Positions 8,302-19,324 are shown, numbered from the stretch's first letter. The stretch is DNA of 64,000 bases from M0027 sp021713415 (GCA_021713415.1 JAKJJQ010000001.1:87469-151468); one strand, 5' to 3'. Made by a program: numbers and translations. The notes: a model not told the origin generated them from the letters alone.

Positions 8302-11300
8302 ATGAGTATTCATGCCAGCGAGAAAGTCATGAGTCTTTTAATGAAGATTGAAAAAATGGCAAGTAAGAATCTTGAAGATCATGATGTTTCAAATATCATT
8401 ACTATGGCAAAAGGATTATTTAACATTATATCAGAAAATGATTTACTAAGAAGAGATCTGATTGATTTATATGGTCTTTTATTGTCATTATGGCGCTTTA
8501 TAAGTAAAAGGGATATTAAAAAGTCTTATCAAGTGCGTGTTTATAACCCTGATTTTGAAGAACATGGTTGGAATTCTGGGTTAACAGTAATAGAGTTTGT
8601 TGGACCCGATAAACCATTTCAAATAGATACGATACAAATCTTATTAAGTCGTTTAGATATTGGTATGCACAGTATGATGCATATTGGTGGTGCTAAAATT
8701 GAGCGTGATAAAAAAGGTAATATGATTGCATTTCATGATATATCAGAGCAAATTGATGTGCCTTATCAGTTTGAGTCTTTAGCTTTTTTTGAAGTCGATC
8801 GCCAGAAAGAAGAAGATGGCTCACTTGAATTATTACAAAAACAAATTAATGATGCATTAGAGCATGTTGATGTTGTTGTTGATGATTTTGAACCAATGCG
8901 GGTTAAATTAACAGAAGCAATTAGTGGTTTAAGTGAAAATTGCCCAGATAAACAATGTGAAGACTTTTCAGAAGCGATTGCCTTTCTTCAATGGTTAAGA
9001 GATCGTCATTTTATTTTTCTAGGCTATTGTGATTTAGATATTGTTCAGAAGACTAAAAAGACTTTTGAAGTTGTTAAAGATAGTCAGTTGGGTTTGCTTA
9101 AATTTGGCGAGCGTTATTTATCATCAAATTATCATGACTTTGCTAAACGCTTATACACAGGGAAAAACCAATTAAGTATTTTATCGATTGCTAAAAGTGA
9201 TCACCAGTCGCCGGTACATCGTTCAGGACATATGGATATTATCGGGGTGACTCGTTACGATAGTAAAGGTAAACCTTGTGGTGAAAGGCGCTTTTTAGGC
9301 CTTTATACTTCTGTTGCCTATCATTCGACACCACATAGTATTCCGTTTCTTAGACAAAAAGTTGATAAGGTATTACAGCGCTCTAACTTTCGTTATGATG
9401 GGCATGCTTATAAGACACTTAATAGTATTTTAGAGACTTATCCTAGGGATGAATTATTTTTATCTTCTGATGATGAGCTATTTGAAACGGCATGTGGTAT
9501 TTTGCACATTAAAGAAAGGCAAACATTAAAGTTATTTGTCAGAAAAGATCCTTATTCTCGTTATTATTTTTGTATGGTATTTTTACCACGTGAACGTTAT
9601 AACTCAGAGATACGTCAAAAAATTCAAGCTATTTTAGCACGTATGTTTAGAGCTAAAGGTAGTGTCTTTAAAACAACTTTTGCAGATGAATCAATTCACT
9701 GTCGAATAGATTTTACCTTTTATATTGCCCCAGATAGTAAACCGTTAACCCATGATATTGCTATCATGGAAGATAAGTTAAAAGAAGTTTCAAGACAATG
9801 GGAAGATGATTTATTAGATGCATTAATTGATACCTATGGTGATAGCACTGGAAGATCTTACTTTACAGAATATCATGATGGCTTTACACCGGCTTATAAA
9901 CATGACTTCCATGCAAGAAGTGCGGCAATTGATATAGAGCATTTTGAGAAAGTGCGTCAAACAGGCGAGATTGATATGACGCTTTATCGAACATTAGAGG
10001 AAGCATCTGATCGAGTTCGATTTAAATTATATTTGGCTAATCAATCAGCAAAATTAAGTCATATCTTTCCAGTTTTAGAAAATATGGGTATGTTTGTTAA
10101 TGAAGAACGTCCTTATAAAGTCGCAGTTAAATCAGGTGGTTATGTTTGGATATCTGACTTTGGTTTACGAGTAGATCATACGTTTAATATTGATCGTGTC
10201 AAACCATTATTCCAAGAAGTTTTTTCACGAGTATGGGATGGTAGTGCAGAGAATGATCGGTTTAACTATCTTGTACCATATGCGGCATTAGGTTGGCGTG
10301 ATGTAGCATTAATCCGTGCAATCAGTAGCTATCTTGTGCAATTAGGGCTTAGATATAGTCAAAGTTATGTTGAAGATACAGTGATTGCTTATCCTAATAT
10401 TGTGAAGAATTTAGTTGAATTATTTCATGTTCGTTTTCATCCTAAGTTAAATAAAACCAATAGAAAAAAACAGCAGAATGAATTAATTAGTAAAATTGAT
10501 CAAGTTTTAAGTGATGTGCAAAATCGTGACCATGACCGAATTTTGCGTAAAATGAAAAGTGTTATTTTAGCGATTATGCGAACTAATTTTTATCAAACAA
10601 ATGAAAATGGTTCAATTAAAGATTATATGTCATTTAAATTAAAACCGTCATTAATTCCAAATGCACCAAAACCAACGCCATTATATGAGATTTTTGTTCA
10701 TTCACCGCAAGTAGAAGGTGTGCATCTTCGTTTTGCTAAAGTTGCAAGAGGTGGTTTGCGTTGGTCAGATAGAAAAGAAGACTATCGAACAGAAGTTTTA
10801 GGATTAGTTAAAGCACAGCAAGTTAAAAATGCCGTTATTGTTCCATTAGGTGCAAAAGGTGGTTTTTATCCAAAACGTCTACCAATATCAAGTGATCGTG
10901 ACTTAATTATGAATGAAGCGATTGCTTGTTATAAAGTTTTTATTAGCGGTTTATTGGATGTGACTGATAATGTAAAAAGTACACAAATTATCGCACCGTT
11001 AAATGTTGTAAGGCATGATGAAGATGATCCATATTTAGTTGTGGCTGCAGATAAGGGAACAGCTACATTCTCTGATATTGCCAATGAAGTTGCCAATGAT
11101 TATGGTTTTTGGTTAGGTGATGCATTTGCTTCAGGTGGTTCAAATGGTTATGACCATAAAAAAATGGCAATTACCGCGCGTGGTGCTTGGGAGTCAGTGA
11201 AGCGCCACTTTAAAGAACGTGGTAAAGACTGTCAAAGAGAAGATTTCACCGTTGTTGGTGTTGGTGATATGTCGGGCGATGTTTTTGGTAATGGAATGCT

Positions 11301-13176
11301 TTTATCAAAACATATCAGATTAATCGGTGCATTTAATCATATGCATATATTTGTTGATCCAAATCCTGTCGCATTAACTTCATTTAAAGAACGTAAGCGA
11401 TTATTTAATTTACCAAGATCAACTTGGATGGATTATGATAAAAAATTAATTTCAAAAGGTGGTGGTGTCTTTGAGCGTTCAGCTAAAAGTATTAAATTAA
11501 CACCTGAGATGAAAGAAGTATTTGCTTGTGAACGAGATGAAGTTGAGCCAAATGAGTTAATTCAATTAATACTAAAAGCAGAAGTTGAGCTGTTATGGAA
11601 TGGTGGCATTGGTACTTATGTAAAAGCTGAGACTGAAAGTCACTCTGAAGTTGGCGATAAAGCAAATGAAGCTGTACGTATTGATGCAACTGAGTTAAAA
11701 GTTAAAATTGTTGGTGAAGGCGGTAATCTAGGCTTAACGCAACTAGCTAGAATTGAGTTTGCTTTAAATGGCGGTGCTGTCAATACTGATGCCATTGATA
11801 ACTCGGCAGGCGTTGATTGTTCTGACCATGAAGTGAATATTAAAATCTTACTTAATATGGCCGTTGAATCAGGCACATTAACAATGCCAGCTAGAAACAA
11901 ACTACTAGCTGAAATGGCTGAAGATGTTGCACAACTTGTTTTACAAAATAACTACTATCAGAACCAAACGATTGCAAGTGCATTAAGAGAAAGAAGTTTA
12001 GCATCAGCAGAAACTTATATGCGCTTAATGCGTGAATTATCACATCGTGTTCAGCTGGATCGTGATATTGAGTTTTTACCATCAGATAAAAGGCTACAAA
12101 CACGCTATGCATCTGGTAAAGGACTAACAGCGCCAGAATTTTCAGTCATTATGGCTTATATGAAAATCTATATTAAACAGGAAATATTAAAGTCAAACTT
12201 ACCTGATGAGCCTTATTTTCAGCGTTTCTTAATACAGGAATTTCCTGAAGTTTTACATAAAAAGTATGCAAAAATTATGCCGCGCCATGGTCTGGCACAT
12301 GAAATTATTGCGACACAGTTAACAAATTTAATGCTTGTTTGTATGGGTATTCCATTTGTACAGCGTTTATATGATGAAACTGGTGCTTCTGTTGCTGAGA
12401 TTGCGCGAGCATTTGTTATTGCAGTTGAGATATTAGATGCAGAAACGCTTTGGTTAAATGTTGATCATCTTCATAAAGTGCCTGTAACAACACTACAAGA
12501 TATGAATAAATCAGTTTATAAACTGGTACAAAGAGTTTGTCGTTGGTTATTAAGAAATCATCGCTCAGGGTTACAAGTTGATGAATTAATTGAGCAGTAT
12601 CAATCAAAAGTATCAGCTGTGATGGAAAATTTCGTTGAATATCTAGAAGAAGATGATCGTGAAAAAGTTACCAAAAAGGCAAATAAATATCATAAAAATG
12701 GCGTTGATGAAAAGCTTGCAATAAAAGTTGCTCAGTTTAATTATGCATCACCTGTACTTGACTTGTTAAATGCAGCAGAAAAATCATCAACGAAATTAAT
12801 TGATATTGCTGGTGCATTTTTCTATCTGAATGAAAAAGTTGAGTTAGGTTGGTATCGTCGTTCGGTTAGAGGGTTAAGTAGTCAAAGTTACTGGGGTACG
12901 ATTGCTGCATCAGCATTGCGTGATGATATTGATCGTATTCAGTGTGATTTGGCTTTATCAATTATCAAGCATCCAGGCAAAACAGAGGCAGAAAAAATTG
13001 CTAATTGGCTTGAGCATTTTAAAGCACCAATTGATCGCTGGTTAGAAGTTGTTAATGACTTGAAATTAGGTCAAAGCGATTATGTATCTTTAACAATAGC
13101 TTTAAGAAATTTACTGGATCTTGCACAACTTTGTCGTTTTGCTGATGTTGGCGAGGCAGAAGTTGAAAATAATTGA
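8302..13176 (+). CDS. gdhB: NAD-specific glutamate dehydrogenase, large type
   Basis: Large (180 kDa class) NAD-dependent glutamate dehydrogenase of 1624 residues that deaminates glutamate to 2-oxoglutarate. The catalytic core is in the middle and C-terminal part: GGLRWSDRKEDYRTEVLGLV, then PLGAKGGFYPKR with the substrate and catalytic lysines (about residues 830-870), then the nucleotide-binding stretch GVGDMSGDVFGNGMLLS (about 990). The N-terminal ~700 residues hold the ACT-like and helical regulatory segments typical of this family. Length and motifs show no break. An AAAGGTG ribosome binding site precedes the ATG. It suggests that amino acids are a main carbon source. The symbol is used loosely, since this family is also called gdh2. 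Confidence 0.96.
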   Translation: MSIHASEKVMSLLMKIEKMASKNLEDHDVSNIITMAKGLFNIISENDLLRRDLIDLYGLLLSLWRFISKRDIKKSYQVRVYNPDFEEHGWNSGLTVIEFVGPDKPFQIDTIQILLSRLDIGMHSMMHIGGAKIERDKKGNMIAFHDISEQIDVPYQFESLAFFEVDRQKEEDGSLELLQKQINDALEHVDVVVDDFEPMRVKLTEAISGLSENCPDKQCEDFSEAIAFLQWLRDRHFIFLGYCDLDIVQKTKKTFEVVKDSQLGLLKFGERYLSSNYHDFAKRLYTGKNQLSILSIAKSDHQSPVHRSGHMDIIGVTRYDSKGKPCGERRFLGLYTSVAYHSTPHSIPFLRQKVDKVLQRSNFRYDGHAYKTLNSILETYPRDELFLSSDDELFETACGILHIKERQTLKLFVRKDPYSRYYFCMVFLPRERYNSEIRQKIQAILARMFRAKGSVFKTTFADESIHCRIDFTFYIAPDSKPLTHDIAIMEDKLKEVSRQWEDDLLDALIDTYGDSTGRSYFTEYHDGFTPAYKHDFHARSAAIDIEHFEKVRQTGEIDMTLYRTLEEASDRVRFKLYLANQSAKLSHIFPVLENMGMFVNEERPYKVAVKSGGYVWISDFGLRVDHTFNIDRVKPLFQEVFSRVWDGSAENDRFNYLVPYAALGWRDVALIRAISSYLVQLGLRYSQSYVEDTVIAYPNIVKNLVELFHVRFHPKLNKTNRKKQQNELISKIDQVLSDVQNRDHDRILRKMKSVILAIMRTNFYQTNENGSIKDYMSFKLKPSLIPNAPKPTPLYEIFVHSPQVEGVHLRFAKVARGGLRWSDRKEDYRTEVLGLVKAQQVKNAVIVPLGAKGGFYPKRLPISSDRDLIMNEAIACYKVFISGLLDVTDNVKSTQIIAPLNVVRHDEDDPYLVVAADKGTATFSDIANEVANDYGFWLGDAFASGGSNGYDHKKMAITARGAWESVKRHFKERGKDCQREDFTVVGVGDMSGDVFGNGMLLSKHIRLIGAFNHMHIFVDPNPVALTSFKERKRLFNLPRSTWMDYDKKLISKGGGVFERSAKSIKLTPEMKEVFACERDEVEPNELIQLILKAEVELLWNGGIGTYVKAETESHSEVGDKANEAVRIDATELKVKIVGEGGNLGLTQLARIEFALNGGAVNTDAIDNSAGVDCSDHEVNIKILLNMAVESGTLTMPARNKLLAEMAEDVAQLVLQNNYYQNQTIASALRERSLASAETYMRLMRELSHRVQLDRDIEFLPSDKRLQTRYASGKGLTAPEFSVIMAYMKIYIKQEILKSNLPDEPYFQRFLIQEFPEVLHKKYAKIMPRHGLAHEIIATQLTNLMLVCMGIPFVQRLYDETGASVAEIARAFVIAVEILDAETLWLNVDHLHKVPVTTLQDMNKSVYKLVQRVCRWLLRNHRSGLQVDELIEQYQSKVSAVMENFVEYLEEDDREKVTKKANKYHKNGVDEKLAIKVAQFNYASPVLDLLNAAEKSSTKLIDIAGAFFYLNEKVELGWYRRSVRGLSSQSYWGTIAASALRDDIDRIQCDLALSIIKHPGKTEAEKIANWLEHFKAPIDRWLEVVNDLKLGQSDYVSLTIALRNLLDLAQLCRFADVGEAEVENN

Positions 13177-13204
13177 TTAAATAATTAAAAATGGTATTAA
13201 CTTA

Positions 13205-15259
13205 ATGATCCAAGAACAAGTTAAAAACAAATTATCACAAGAAGAAGCCAAATTAAAAATTAACCAATTAAGAAAAAACTTAAGAAAATATAACTATCAC
13301 TATCATACCTTGGATAATCCAATTGTACCTGATAGTGTCTATGATGCTGAATTTAATGAGCTATTAGCCTTAGAAGAAGCATTTCCTGATTTAAAGACAC
13401 TTAACTCTCCTACGGTAAGAGTAGGTGGTAAACCATTAGATAAATTTCGTCAAATTCAACATAAAAAAGCGATGTTATCATTATCTAACGGCTTTTTAGA
13501 TGATGATATCATAGCATTTGATCAAAGAGTCAAAGATCGTCTTTTAGAGCCTGAAGTAGAATATGAATGTGAACCAAAATTTGATGGGCTTGCAATTAGC
13601 TTACATTATGAAAAAGGACAATTAGTTTTAGCGTTAACTCGTGGCGATGGTGAAACGGGTGAGGATGTGACAGAAAATGTCAGAACAATTCGTGATTTAC
13701 CTTTGAAAATTGAAGATGCTAAAGTACCTGAATATATAGAAATTCGAGGTGAAGTTGTTATACCAAAAGATAAATTTATATTATTAAATAAACGTTTAGA
13801 TCAAGAAGATAAAAAAATATTTGCTAATCCAAGAAATGCAGCAGCTGGCAGTATTCGTCAATTAGATTCTAAAATTGCGGCACAACGTCCATTAAGTTTT
13901 TTTGCTTATTCTGTTGGTATTGCATCAGATGATTATACTTTTCCAATGACTCAGATGGCAATCATGCAACAATTTAAGGATTGGCAATTTAAAATCTCTA
14001 AAGATTGTACTGTTGTAAAAGGGGCACAAGGGTGCCTTGAATTTTATAATAAAATGTTAACTAAGCGTGATTTGTTACCTTACGAAATTGATGGGCTTGT
14101 CTATAAAGTAAATCATTTAAGTGATCAAGAAAAACTTGGTTTTATTGCTAGAGCCCCGCGTTGGGCAATTGCGCATAAATTTCCAGCAGAAGAGAAACCG
14201 ACAACAATTAAATCAGTTGAATTTCAAGTAGGCAGAACTGGTGCTTTAACACCTGTGGCGCGACTAGAGCCTGTTGAAGTTGGTGGGGTAACAGTGAGTA
14301 ATGCAACACTACATAATATGGATGAAATCAGAGCATTAGATGTTCGTGTTGGCGATCGTGTAATTGTTAAACGTGCCGGTGATGTAATTCCAAAAGTTGT
14401 TGAAGTTTTAAAAAATGAGCGAGATGAAGATTTAGTTGAAGTCATTCAATTACCAACATCTTGTCCTGTTTGTTCTAGTCAGTTAATTGAAGAGGCTGAT
14501 CAAGCAATTATTCGCTGTAGTGGTAGCTGGAATTGCCAAGCACAGAGAAAAGAGCGCCTAAAACATTTTGTTTCACGTCGAGCAATGGATATTGATGGTC
14601 TTGGTGATAAATTAATTGAACAATTAGTAGAAAAGGAGTTGGTTGAGTTTCCAGCTGATCTATATAAATTAAATGCATTAACCTTGGCTCGCCTTGATCG
14701 AATGGGTAAAAAATCAGCGGATAATACAATTGCAGCTATAAATGCAAGTAAAGAGACAACGTTAGCACGCTTTATTTATGCACTAGGCATTCGTGAAGTG
14801 GGTGAAGCGACAGCTAAACAACTTGCTAAATATTATGGAAATTTAGCTTCAGTGATTAGCAGTGAAGTTGATGACCTTGAAACTATAAATGATATTGGTC
14901 CTGTTGTTGCAAGACATATTGTATCTTTTTGGCAGGATAGTAAAAATATTCACTGGGTTAATGATTTATTAGATCAAGGGATTATCTTTAGTGATCAAAA
15001 TAGTACTGAGAATGTAGAGCCTATGGATGAAGATAATGTTTTTTTTGGTAAAACCGTTGTCATTACTGGTTCATTTACTGACTTTTCACGTGATGAATTA
15101 AAAGATCAATTAGAGGCTCTAGGTGCTAAAGTCTCTGGCAGTGTTTCTAAGAAAACCGATATGGTGATTGCTGGTGAAAAAGCAGGTTCAAAATTAGCTA
15201 AGGCTGAAAGTTTAGGTATTGAAGTTTTAAATGAGATGCAACTCAAAGAGGTGTTATGA
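13205..15259 (+). CDS. ligA: NAD-dependent DNA ligase
   Basis: Seals nicks in replication and repair using NAD. In order: the Ia domain, the adenylation domain with KFDG (K125 is the expected adenylated lysine), the OB fold (VGRTGALTPVARLEPVEVGG), the four-cysteine zinc site (CPVC...C...C, about residues 420-445), helix-hairpin-helix repeats (about 455-590), and a C-terminal BRCT domain (FFGKTVVITGSFTDFSRDEL onward). The length of 684 residues is normal. The ribosome binding site is weak. The stop overlaps purK in an ATGA, so the pair is translationally coupled. Confidence 0.97.
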   Translation: MIQEQVKNKLSQEEAKLKINQLRKNLRKYNYHYHTLDNPIVPDSVYDAEFNELLALEEAFPDLKTLNSPTVRVGGKPLDKFRQIQHKKAMLSLSNGFLDDDIIAFDQRVKDRLLEPEVEYECEPKFDGLAISLHYEKGQLVLALTRGDGETGEDVTENVRTIRDLPLKIEDAKVPEYIEIRGEVVIPKDKFILLNKRLDQEDKKIFANPRNAAAGSIRQLDSKIAAQRPLSFFAYSVGIASDDYTFPMTQMAIMQQFKDWQFKISKDCTVVKGAQGCLEFYNKMLTKRDLLPYEIDGLVYKVNHLSDQEKLGFIARAPRWAIAHKFPAEEKPTTIKSVEFQVGRTGALTPVARLEPVEVGGVTVSNATLHNMDEIRALDVRVGDRVIVKRAGDVIPKVVEVLKNERDEDLVEVIQLPTSCPVCSSQLIEEADQAIIRCSGSWNCQAQRKERLKHFVSRRAMDIDGLGDKLIEQLVEKELVEFPADLYKLNALTLARLDRMGKKSADNTIAAINASKETTLARFIYALGIREVGEATAKQLAKYYGNLASVISSEVDDLETINDIGPVVARHIVSFWQDSKNIHWVNDLLDQGIIFSDQNSTENVEPMDEDNVFFGKTVVITGSFTDFSRDELKDQLEALGAKVSGSVSKKTDMVIAGEKAGSKLAKAESLGIEVLNEMQLKEVL

Positions 15260-16362
15260 ATCAAATAAAAAAAAATAATATAGCTATTTTAGGCAATGGT
15301 CAGCTAGCCAGTATGTTATCCGATTGTGCTGATCGACTATCTCTAAAAACAACGGCTTTCCCACTACCAAAGCTTGATAAAAAAGGCCAGATTGAAGCAT
15401 CTGAAATTCACTATTGGGTTGAACAGTTAAAATCATTTGATGTGGTCACTTTTGAAATTGAGAATTTGCCAGTTGAGCTGTTAAAATCATTAGAAAAAGT
15501 AACATCAGTTCGACCTGCGATTAAAGCATTAGAAGTTGCTCAAGATCGACTAAAAGAAAAATCGTTATGTACTGAATTAGCGATTCCTACAAACCGTTAT
15601 ATGGCGGTATCTTCTTATGATGATTTAAAATTAGCCGTTGAAAGTCTAGGCTTACCTCTAGTTATTAAAACGCGACGTTTTGGCTATGATGGTAAGGGGC
15701 AGTTTGTTATTAAAGATAAAAATGAGATTGAACAAGCTTGGCAAGCGCTTAAAGGTGCGCAAAATTTAATTGCTGAGCAATTTGTGCCATTTGATTATGA
15801 GGTTTCTCAAGTCGCAACTAGAGATGTAAATGGTGATATTGTTTATTATCCATTGGTTAGAAATGAGCATCGAGCAGGCATTTTGCGTGAAAGTTTTGTT
15901 TTATCAGATCAACAAACCTTAATGATTAAAGCCCAAAAAATTGCCGAAAAATTATTAAATCACTTTAATTATGTTGGTACATTTGCCATTGAGTTTTTTG
16001 TTCAAGGTGATGAACTGTTAGTCAATGAAATGGCACCTAGAGTTCATAATAGTGGCCATTGGAGTATTAATGGAGCAACTGCTTCTCAATTTGAAAATCA
16101 TTTAAGAGCAGTTAGTGGCTTGGAATTAGTTAAACCTAAGTTAGTTGCACCTTTTATTATGATGGTGAATTTAATCGGTGAAGATGTGCCTATTAATTGG
16201 CAAATAGCAGAAGGTATTTACCCAAAAACCTATGGTAAATCATTAAGAGAAAACCGTAAGATGGGGCATATTAATGTCATTGGTAGTTCAAAAGAAGAGC
16301 TAAAATTACGTTTAAATGTAATCTATCAACAGATTCAAGCAGAAGCTTGTTTAGCATTGTGA
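15256..16362 (+). CDS. purK: 5-(carboxyamino)imidazole ribonucleotide synthase
   Basis: ATP-grasp enzyme that makes N5-CAIR from AIR and bicarbonate in purine synthesis. Motifs: GNGQLASMLSDCA at the N-terminus, VIKTRRFGYDGKGQFVI (ATP-grasp loop), FAIEFFVQGDELLVNEMAPRVHNSGHWS (metal-binding segment). It has 368 residues, normal size. The ATG overlaps the ligA stop by 4 bp, an unusual partnership, since purK usually follows purE, and purE is not in this window. A run of nine A residues lies at codons 4-7 (15267-15275). Confidence 0.95.
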   Translation: MNQIKKNNIAILGNGQLASMLSDCADRLSLKTTAFPLPKLDKKGQIEASEIHYWVEQLKSFDVVTFEIENLPVELLKSLEKVTSVRPAIKALEVAQDRLKEKSLCTELAIPTNRYMAVSSYDDLKLAVESLGLPLVIKTRRFGYDGKGQFVIKDKNEIEQAWQALKGAQNLIAEQFVPFDYEVSQVATRDVNGDIVYYPLVRNEHRAGILRESFVLSDQQTLMIKAQKIAEKLLNHFNYVGTFAIEFFVQGDELLVNEMAPRVHNSGHWSINGATASQFENHLRAVSGLELVKPKLVAPFIMMVNLIGEDVPINWQIAEGIYPKTYGKSLRENRKMGHINVIGSSKEELKLRLNVIYQQIQAEACLAL

Positions 16363-16403
16363 AAAATTAAATTGAGGTGGTTTCATTATTAAAGGAATAA
16401 TTA

Positions 16404-17597
16404 ATGAAAGAGGATAGTAAGTATCATAGAGGTTTGATTATCTATTACCCAATGATCTTAATGATTTCATACTGGGTTATTACAAAGGCAGGACTGCCAT
16501 TTGTTGATCAAATGAGCGCATTTTTTAATGTTAAGCATCAAAGTATTCAAAGAATTTTATCTTTATCATTGATTATATCTTCTTTATCTCCCTTAGTATG
16601 GGGTCCTTTAATTGATCGTATTGGCTTAAAGCGGTTTGTGGTTATTGCGTCAATTATCAGTTTTGTTGTTACATGTTTAATGCTAATTGTGCAAAATGTA
16701 TTTTTATTCGGCTTTGCTTATATATTGGCAACAACCATTATTTTCTCATTAGCAGTTTGCTCTAGAAGTTTTCCATTTATCTATTTTGATTCAGTTATAC
16801 AGAAACAAAAGTCAATTGGCATTACGTTTATGGGGGTTTATTTTTGTTCATTTATGGTGCCATTAATATCAGGTTGGATTGGTTATTATTTAAGTTGGCA
16901 ATTTGGTTATGCTTTAGTCTTGTTGTGGCTTATTATTACATTTTTATGCATGATGTTAATTAATAATAAACAGGATGAAAAGGCATCAAAGGTTAGCTTT
17001 TTACAAAATGCATTGGCAATGGTTAATCATTTAAAAACACAAGGCTTTTTAAAGAATGTTTTATTTGTCTCTATTTTAAATGGTTTGGCATGGACTTATA
17101 TTATTGTATTACCATTTTGGCTAGCTCAAGGGTTTGATATTAATTCAAAGTACTTAGCTTTATATCTTTTTCCATTAGCTTTACCTGGTTTAGTTTGTCC
17201 AGTACTTGTAAAGTTTTTAGAATCATTTTTAACAAAACAACAAATTATAAAATGCAGCATATTTATATTTCTATTAGGCGGTATTAGCGCTGTTATTATT
17301 GGTTTATTTAGTTGGCATATTGCTTATATTTATATTATTCCAGGTGTTGTTATGAATCTAGCTTCTGCAATGGCTTTTGCTATTGTTAGTACGATTGCCT
17401 ATAGTAATGTAAAAAGCCATTTTAATGCTGCCTCAAGTCTTTTTTCATTAATATCATATTTTGGTTTTGGATTAATTGTTTTTATTGAGTCTTACATCAG
17501 TTTGACAAATTACTATTTTGAAGGCGTCTTTGTCATTGTAGCGGGCATTATTTTGTGGTTTTTAAAATCAAATTCAACTGTAAATAGCATAGCTTAA
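16404..17597 (+). CDS. MFS transporter
   Basis: Membrane carrier of 397 residues with about 12 hydrophobic helices. The loop 2-3 motif is degenerate (GPLIDRIGLKRFV), and the helix-1 segment resembles Bcr/CflA-type proteins more than sugar porters. Substrate unknown. AAAGGAAT precedes the ATG. It lies 41 bp after purK on the same strand and could be transcribed with it. A separate guaA leader follows. Confidence 0.8.
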   Translation: MKEDSKYHRGLIIYYPMILMISYWVITKAGLPFVDQMSAFFNVKHQSIQRILSLSLIISSLSPLVWGPLIDRIGLKRFVVIASIISFVVTCLMLIVQNVFLFGFAYILATTIIFSLAVCSRSFPFIYFDSVIQKQKSIGITFMGVYFCSFMVPLISGWIGYYLSWQFGYALVLLWLIITFLCMMLINNKQDEKASKVSFLQNALAMVNHLKTQGFLKNVLFVSILNGLAWTYIIVLPFWLAQGFDINSKYLALYLFPLALPGLVCPVLVKFLESFLTKQQIIKCSIFIFLLGGISAVIIGLFSWHIAYIYIIPGVVMNLASAMAFAIVSTIAYSNVKSHFNAASSLFSLISYFGFGLIVFIESYISLTNYYFEGVFVIVAGIILWFLKSNSTVNSIA

Positions 17598-17691
17598 GAT
17601 TAAACAATAAAAAATACTTACGGTTAAGTCATTTCTCAAGTAAAATATGGCCATTATTTTATAGTAATTGATCATATAAAGGGTTTATTTA

Positions 17692-19248
17692 GTGGATATT
17701 CATCACGATAAGATTTTAATTTTAGACTTTGGCTCTCAGTATACGCAGTTAATAGCAAGGCGTGTTCGTGAGATTGGTGTTTTTAGTGAGATTCATCCTT
17801 TTGATTGTACAGAAGAATTTATACGTTCTTTTAATCCTAAGGGTATTATTTTATCTGGTGGACCTGAATCAGTTAATGAATCAGTTAGTGTTAAAGCACC
17901 TGATATGATTTTTGAGATGGATATTCCCATTTTAGGTATATGCTATGGAATGCAAACAATGGCCAATCAGTTGGGTGGTAAAGTTATTCCAGGGAAATCA
18001 GGTGAGTTTGGCTTTGCTAATATCCAAGTACATAAACCAAATCAGTTATTCTCAGGCATTGCCTTATCAGAAGAAGCATTAAATGTTTGGATGAGTCATG
18101 GTGATAAAGTAGATACCTTACCGAATGATTTTTCGATTATTGCCTCTTCTAGTAATTGCCCAATTGCAGCAATTGCACATAATCAAAAGCCATTTTTTGG
18201 CTTGCAATTTCATCCAGAGGTAACACATACAGATCAAGGCAGTGTCATTATAAAAAACTTTGTTGTTGATGCATGTCAATGTCAAAGGTTATGGACAGCA
18301 AAACAAATCATTGAAGATCAAATTAAACATGTAAGAGAAATAGTTGGTAGTGATGAAGTTATTTTAGGTTTATCTGGTGGGGTTGACTCATCAGTTGTTG
18401 CAGCATTACTTCACCAGGCGATTGGTGATCAATTAACTTGTGTATTTGTTGATACTGGCTTATTACGCTTAGGTGAAGGCGATCAAGTTATGAAAACGTT
18501 TGCTGAGAATATGCATATTAATATCATTCGAGTCGATGCAGAAGAAAAATTTCTCACCGCACTTGAAGGTGTTAATGATCCAGAAGATAAAAGAAAGATT
18601 ATTGGGCGTTTATTTATTGAGATCTTTGATCGAGAAGCAACAAAGCTTAAACATGCTAAGTTTTTAGCTCAAGGTACAATTTATCCTGATGTCATTGAGT
18701 CAGCTGGCAATAAAAATGGTAAAGCGCATGTGATTAAATCTCATCATAATGTAGGTGGCTTACCAGAAGAAATGAAGTTACAGCTTGTTGAGCCTTTACG
18801 AGAGTTATTTAAAGATGAAGTGCGTAAAATTGGTGTTGAGTTAGGCTTGCCACACCGTATGGTATATAGACACCCATTTCCAGGGCCTGGTTTAGGTGTG
18901 CGTATTTTAGGCGAGATTAAAAAAACATATGCAGATATTCTAAGAGACGCAGATGCAATCTTTATTGAAGAGTTAGAAAAAAGTGGTTGGTATGATAAAG
19001 TTAGCCAAGCTTTTGCTGTTTTTTTGCCGGTTAAATCTGTTGGTGTTATGGGTGATCAGCGTAAGTATGACTATGTAGTTGCATTACGTGCGGTTGAGAC
19101 CGTTGATTTTATGACAGCTCGTTGGGCGCATTTACCTTATGAATTATTAGAAACGATCTCACTTAGAATTGTTAATGAGGTTAAAGGCATTACTCGAGTT
19201 GTTTATGATGTTACTGGAAAACCACCTGGAACAATTGAATGGGAATAA
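17692..19248 (+). CDS. guaA: GMP synthase (glutamine-hydrolysing)
   Basis: Converts XMP to GMP using glutamine and ATP. The N-terminal class I amidotransferase has the nucleophile in LGICYGMQ (C84) and the HPE pair in LQFHPEVTHT; the ATP pyrophosphatase domain has the P-loop LSGGVDSSVV; the C-terminal dimerisation domain ends TGKPPGTIEWE as in most GuaA proteins. There are 518 residues (E. coli 525). The start is GTG with AAAGGG at 17678-17683, spaced 8 bases; no closer ATG fits. guaB is not adjacent. Confidence 0.97.
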   Translation: MDIHHDKILILDFGSQYTQLIARRVREIGVFSEIHPFDCTEEFIRSFNPKGIILSGGPESVNESVSVKAPDMIFEMDIPILGICYGMQTMANQLGGKVIPGKSGEFGFANIQVHKPNQLFSGIALSEEALNVWMSHGDKVDTLPNDFSIIASSSNCPIAAIAHNQKPFFGLQFHPEVTHTDQGSVIIKNFVVDACQCQRLWTAKQIIEDQIKHVREIVGSDEVILGLSGGVDSSVVAALLHQAIGDQLTCVFVDTGLLRLGEGDQVMKTFAENMHINIIRVDAEEKFLTALEGVNDPEDKRKIIGRLFIEIFDREATKLKHAKFLAQGTIYPDVIESAGNKNGKAHVIKSHHNVGGLPEEMKLQLVEPLRELFKDEVRKIGVELGLPHRMVYRHPFPGPGLGVRILGEIKKTYADILRDADAIFIEELEKSGWYDKVSQAFAVFLPVKSVGVMGDQRKYDYVVALRAVETVDFMTARWAHLPYELLETISLRIVNEVKGITRVVYDVTGKPPGTIEWE

Positions 19249-19324
19249 CTTTTACTACGTTACTCATTTAGTTACAATAGAGAAGAGTTATTGATATTTA
19301 TATGCATTTAAAGGGAGATCATTT

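Noticed and set aside
11492..12112. Minus-strand open frames inside the glutamate dehydrogenase gene
   Set aside because: Shadows of a strongly supported coding frame, without ribosome sites or homology.
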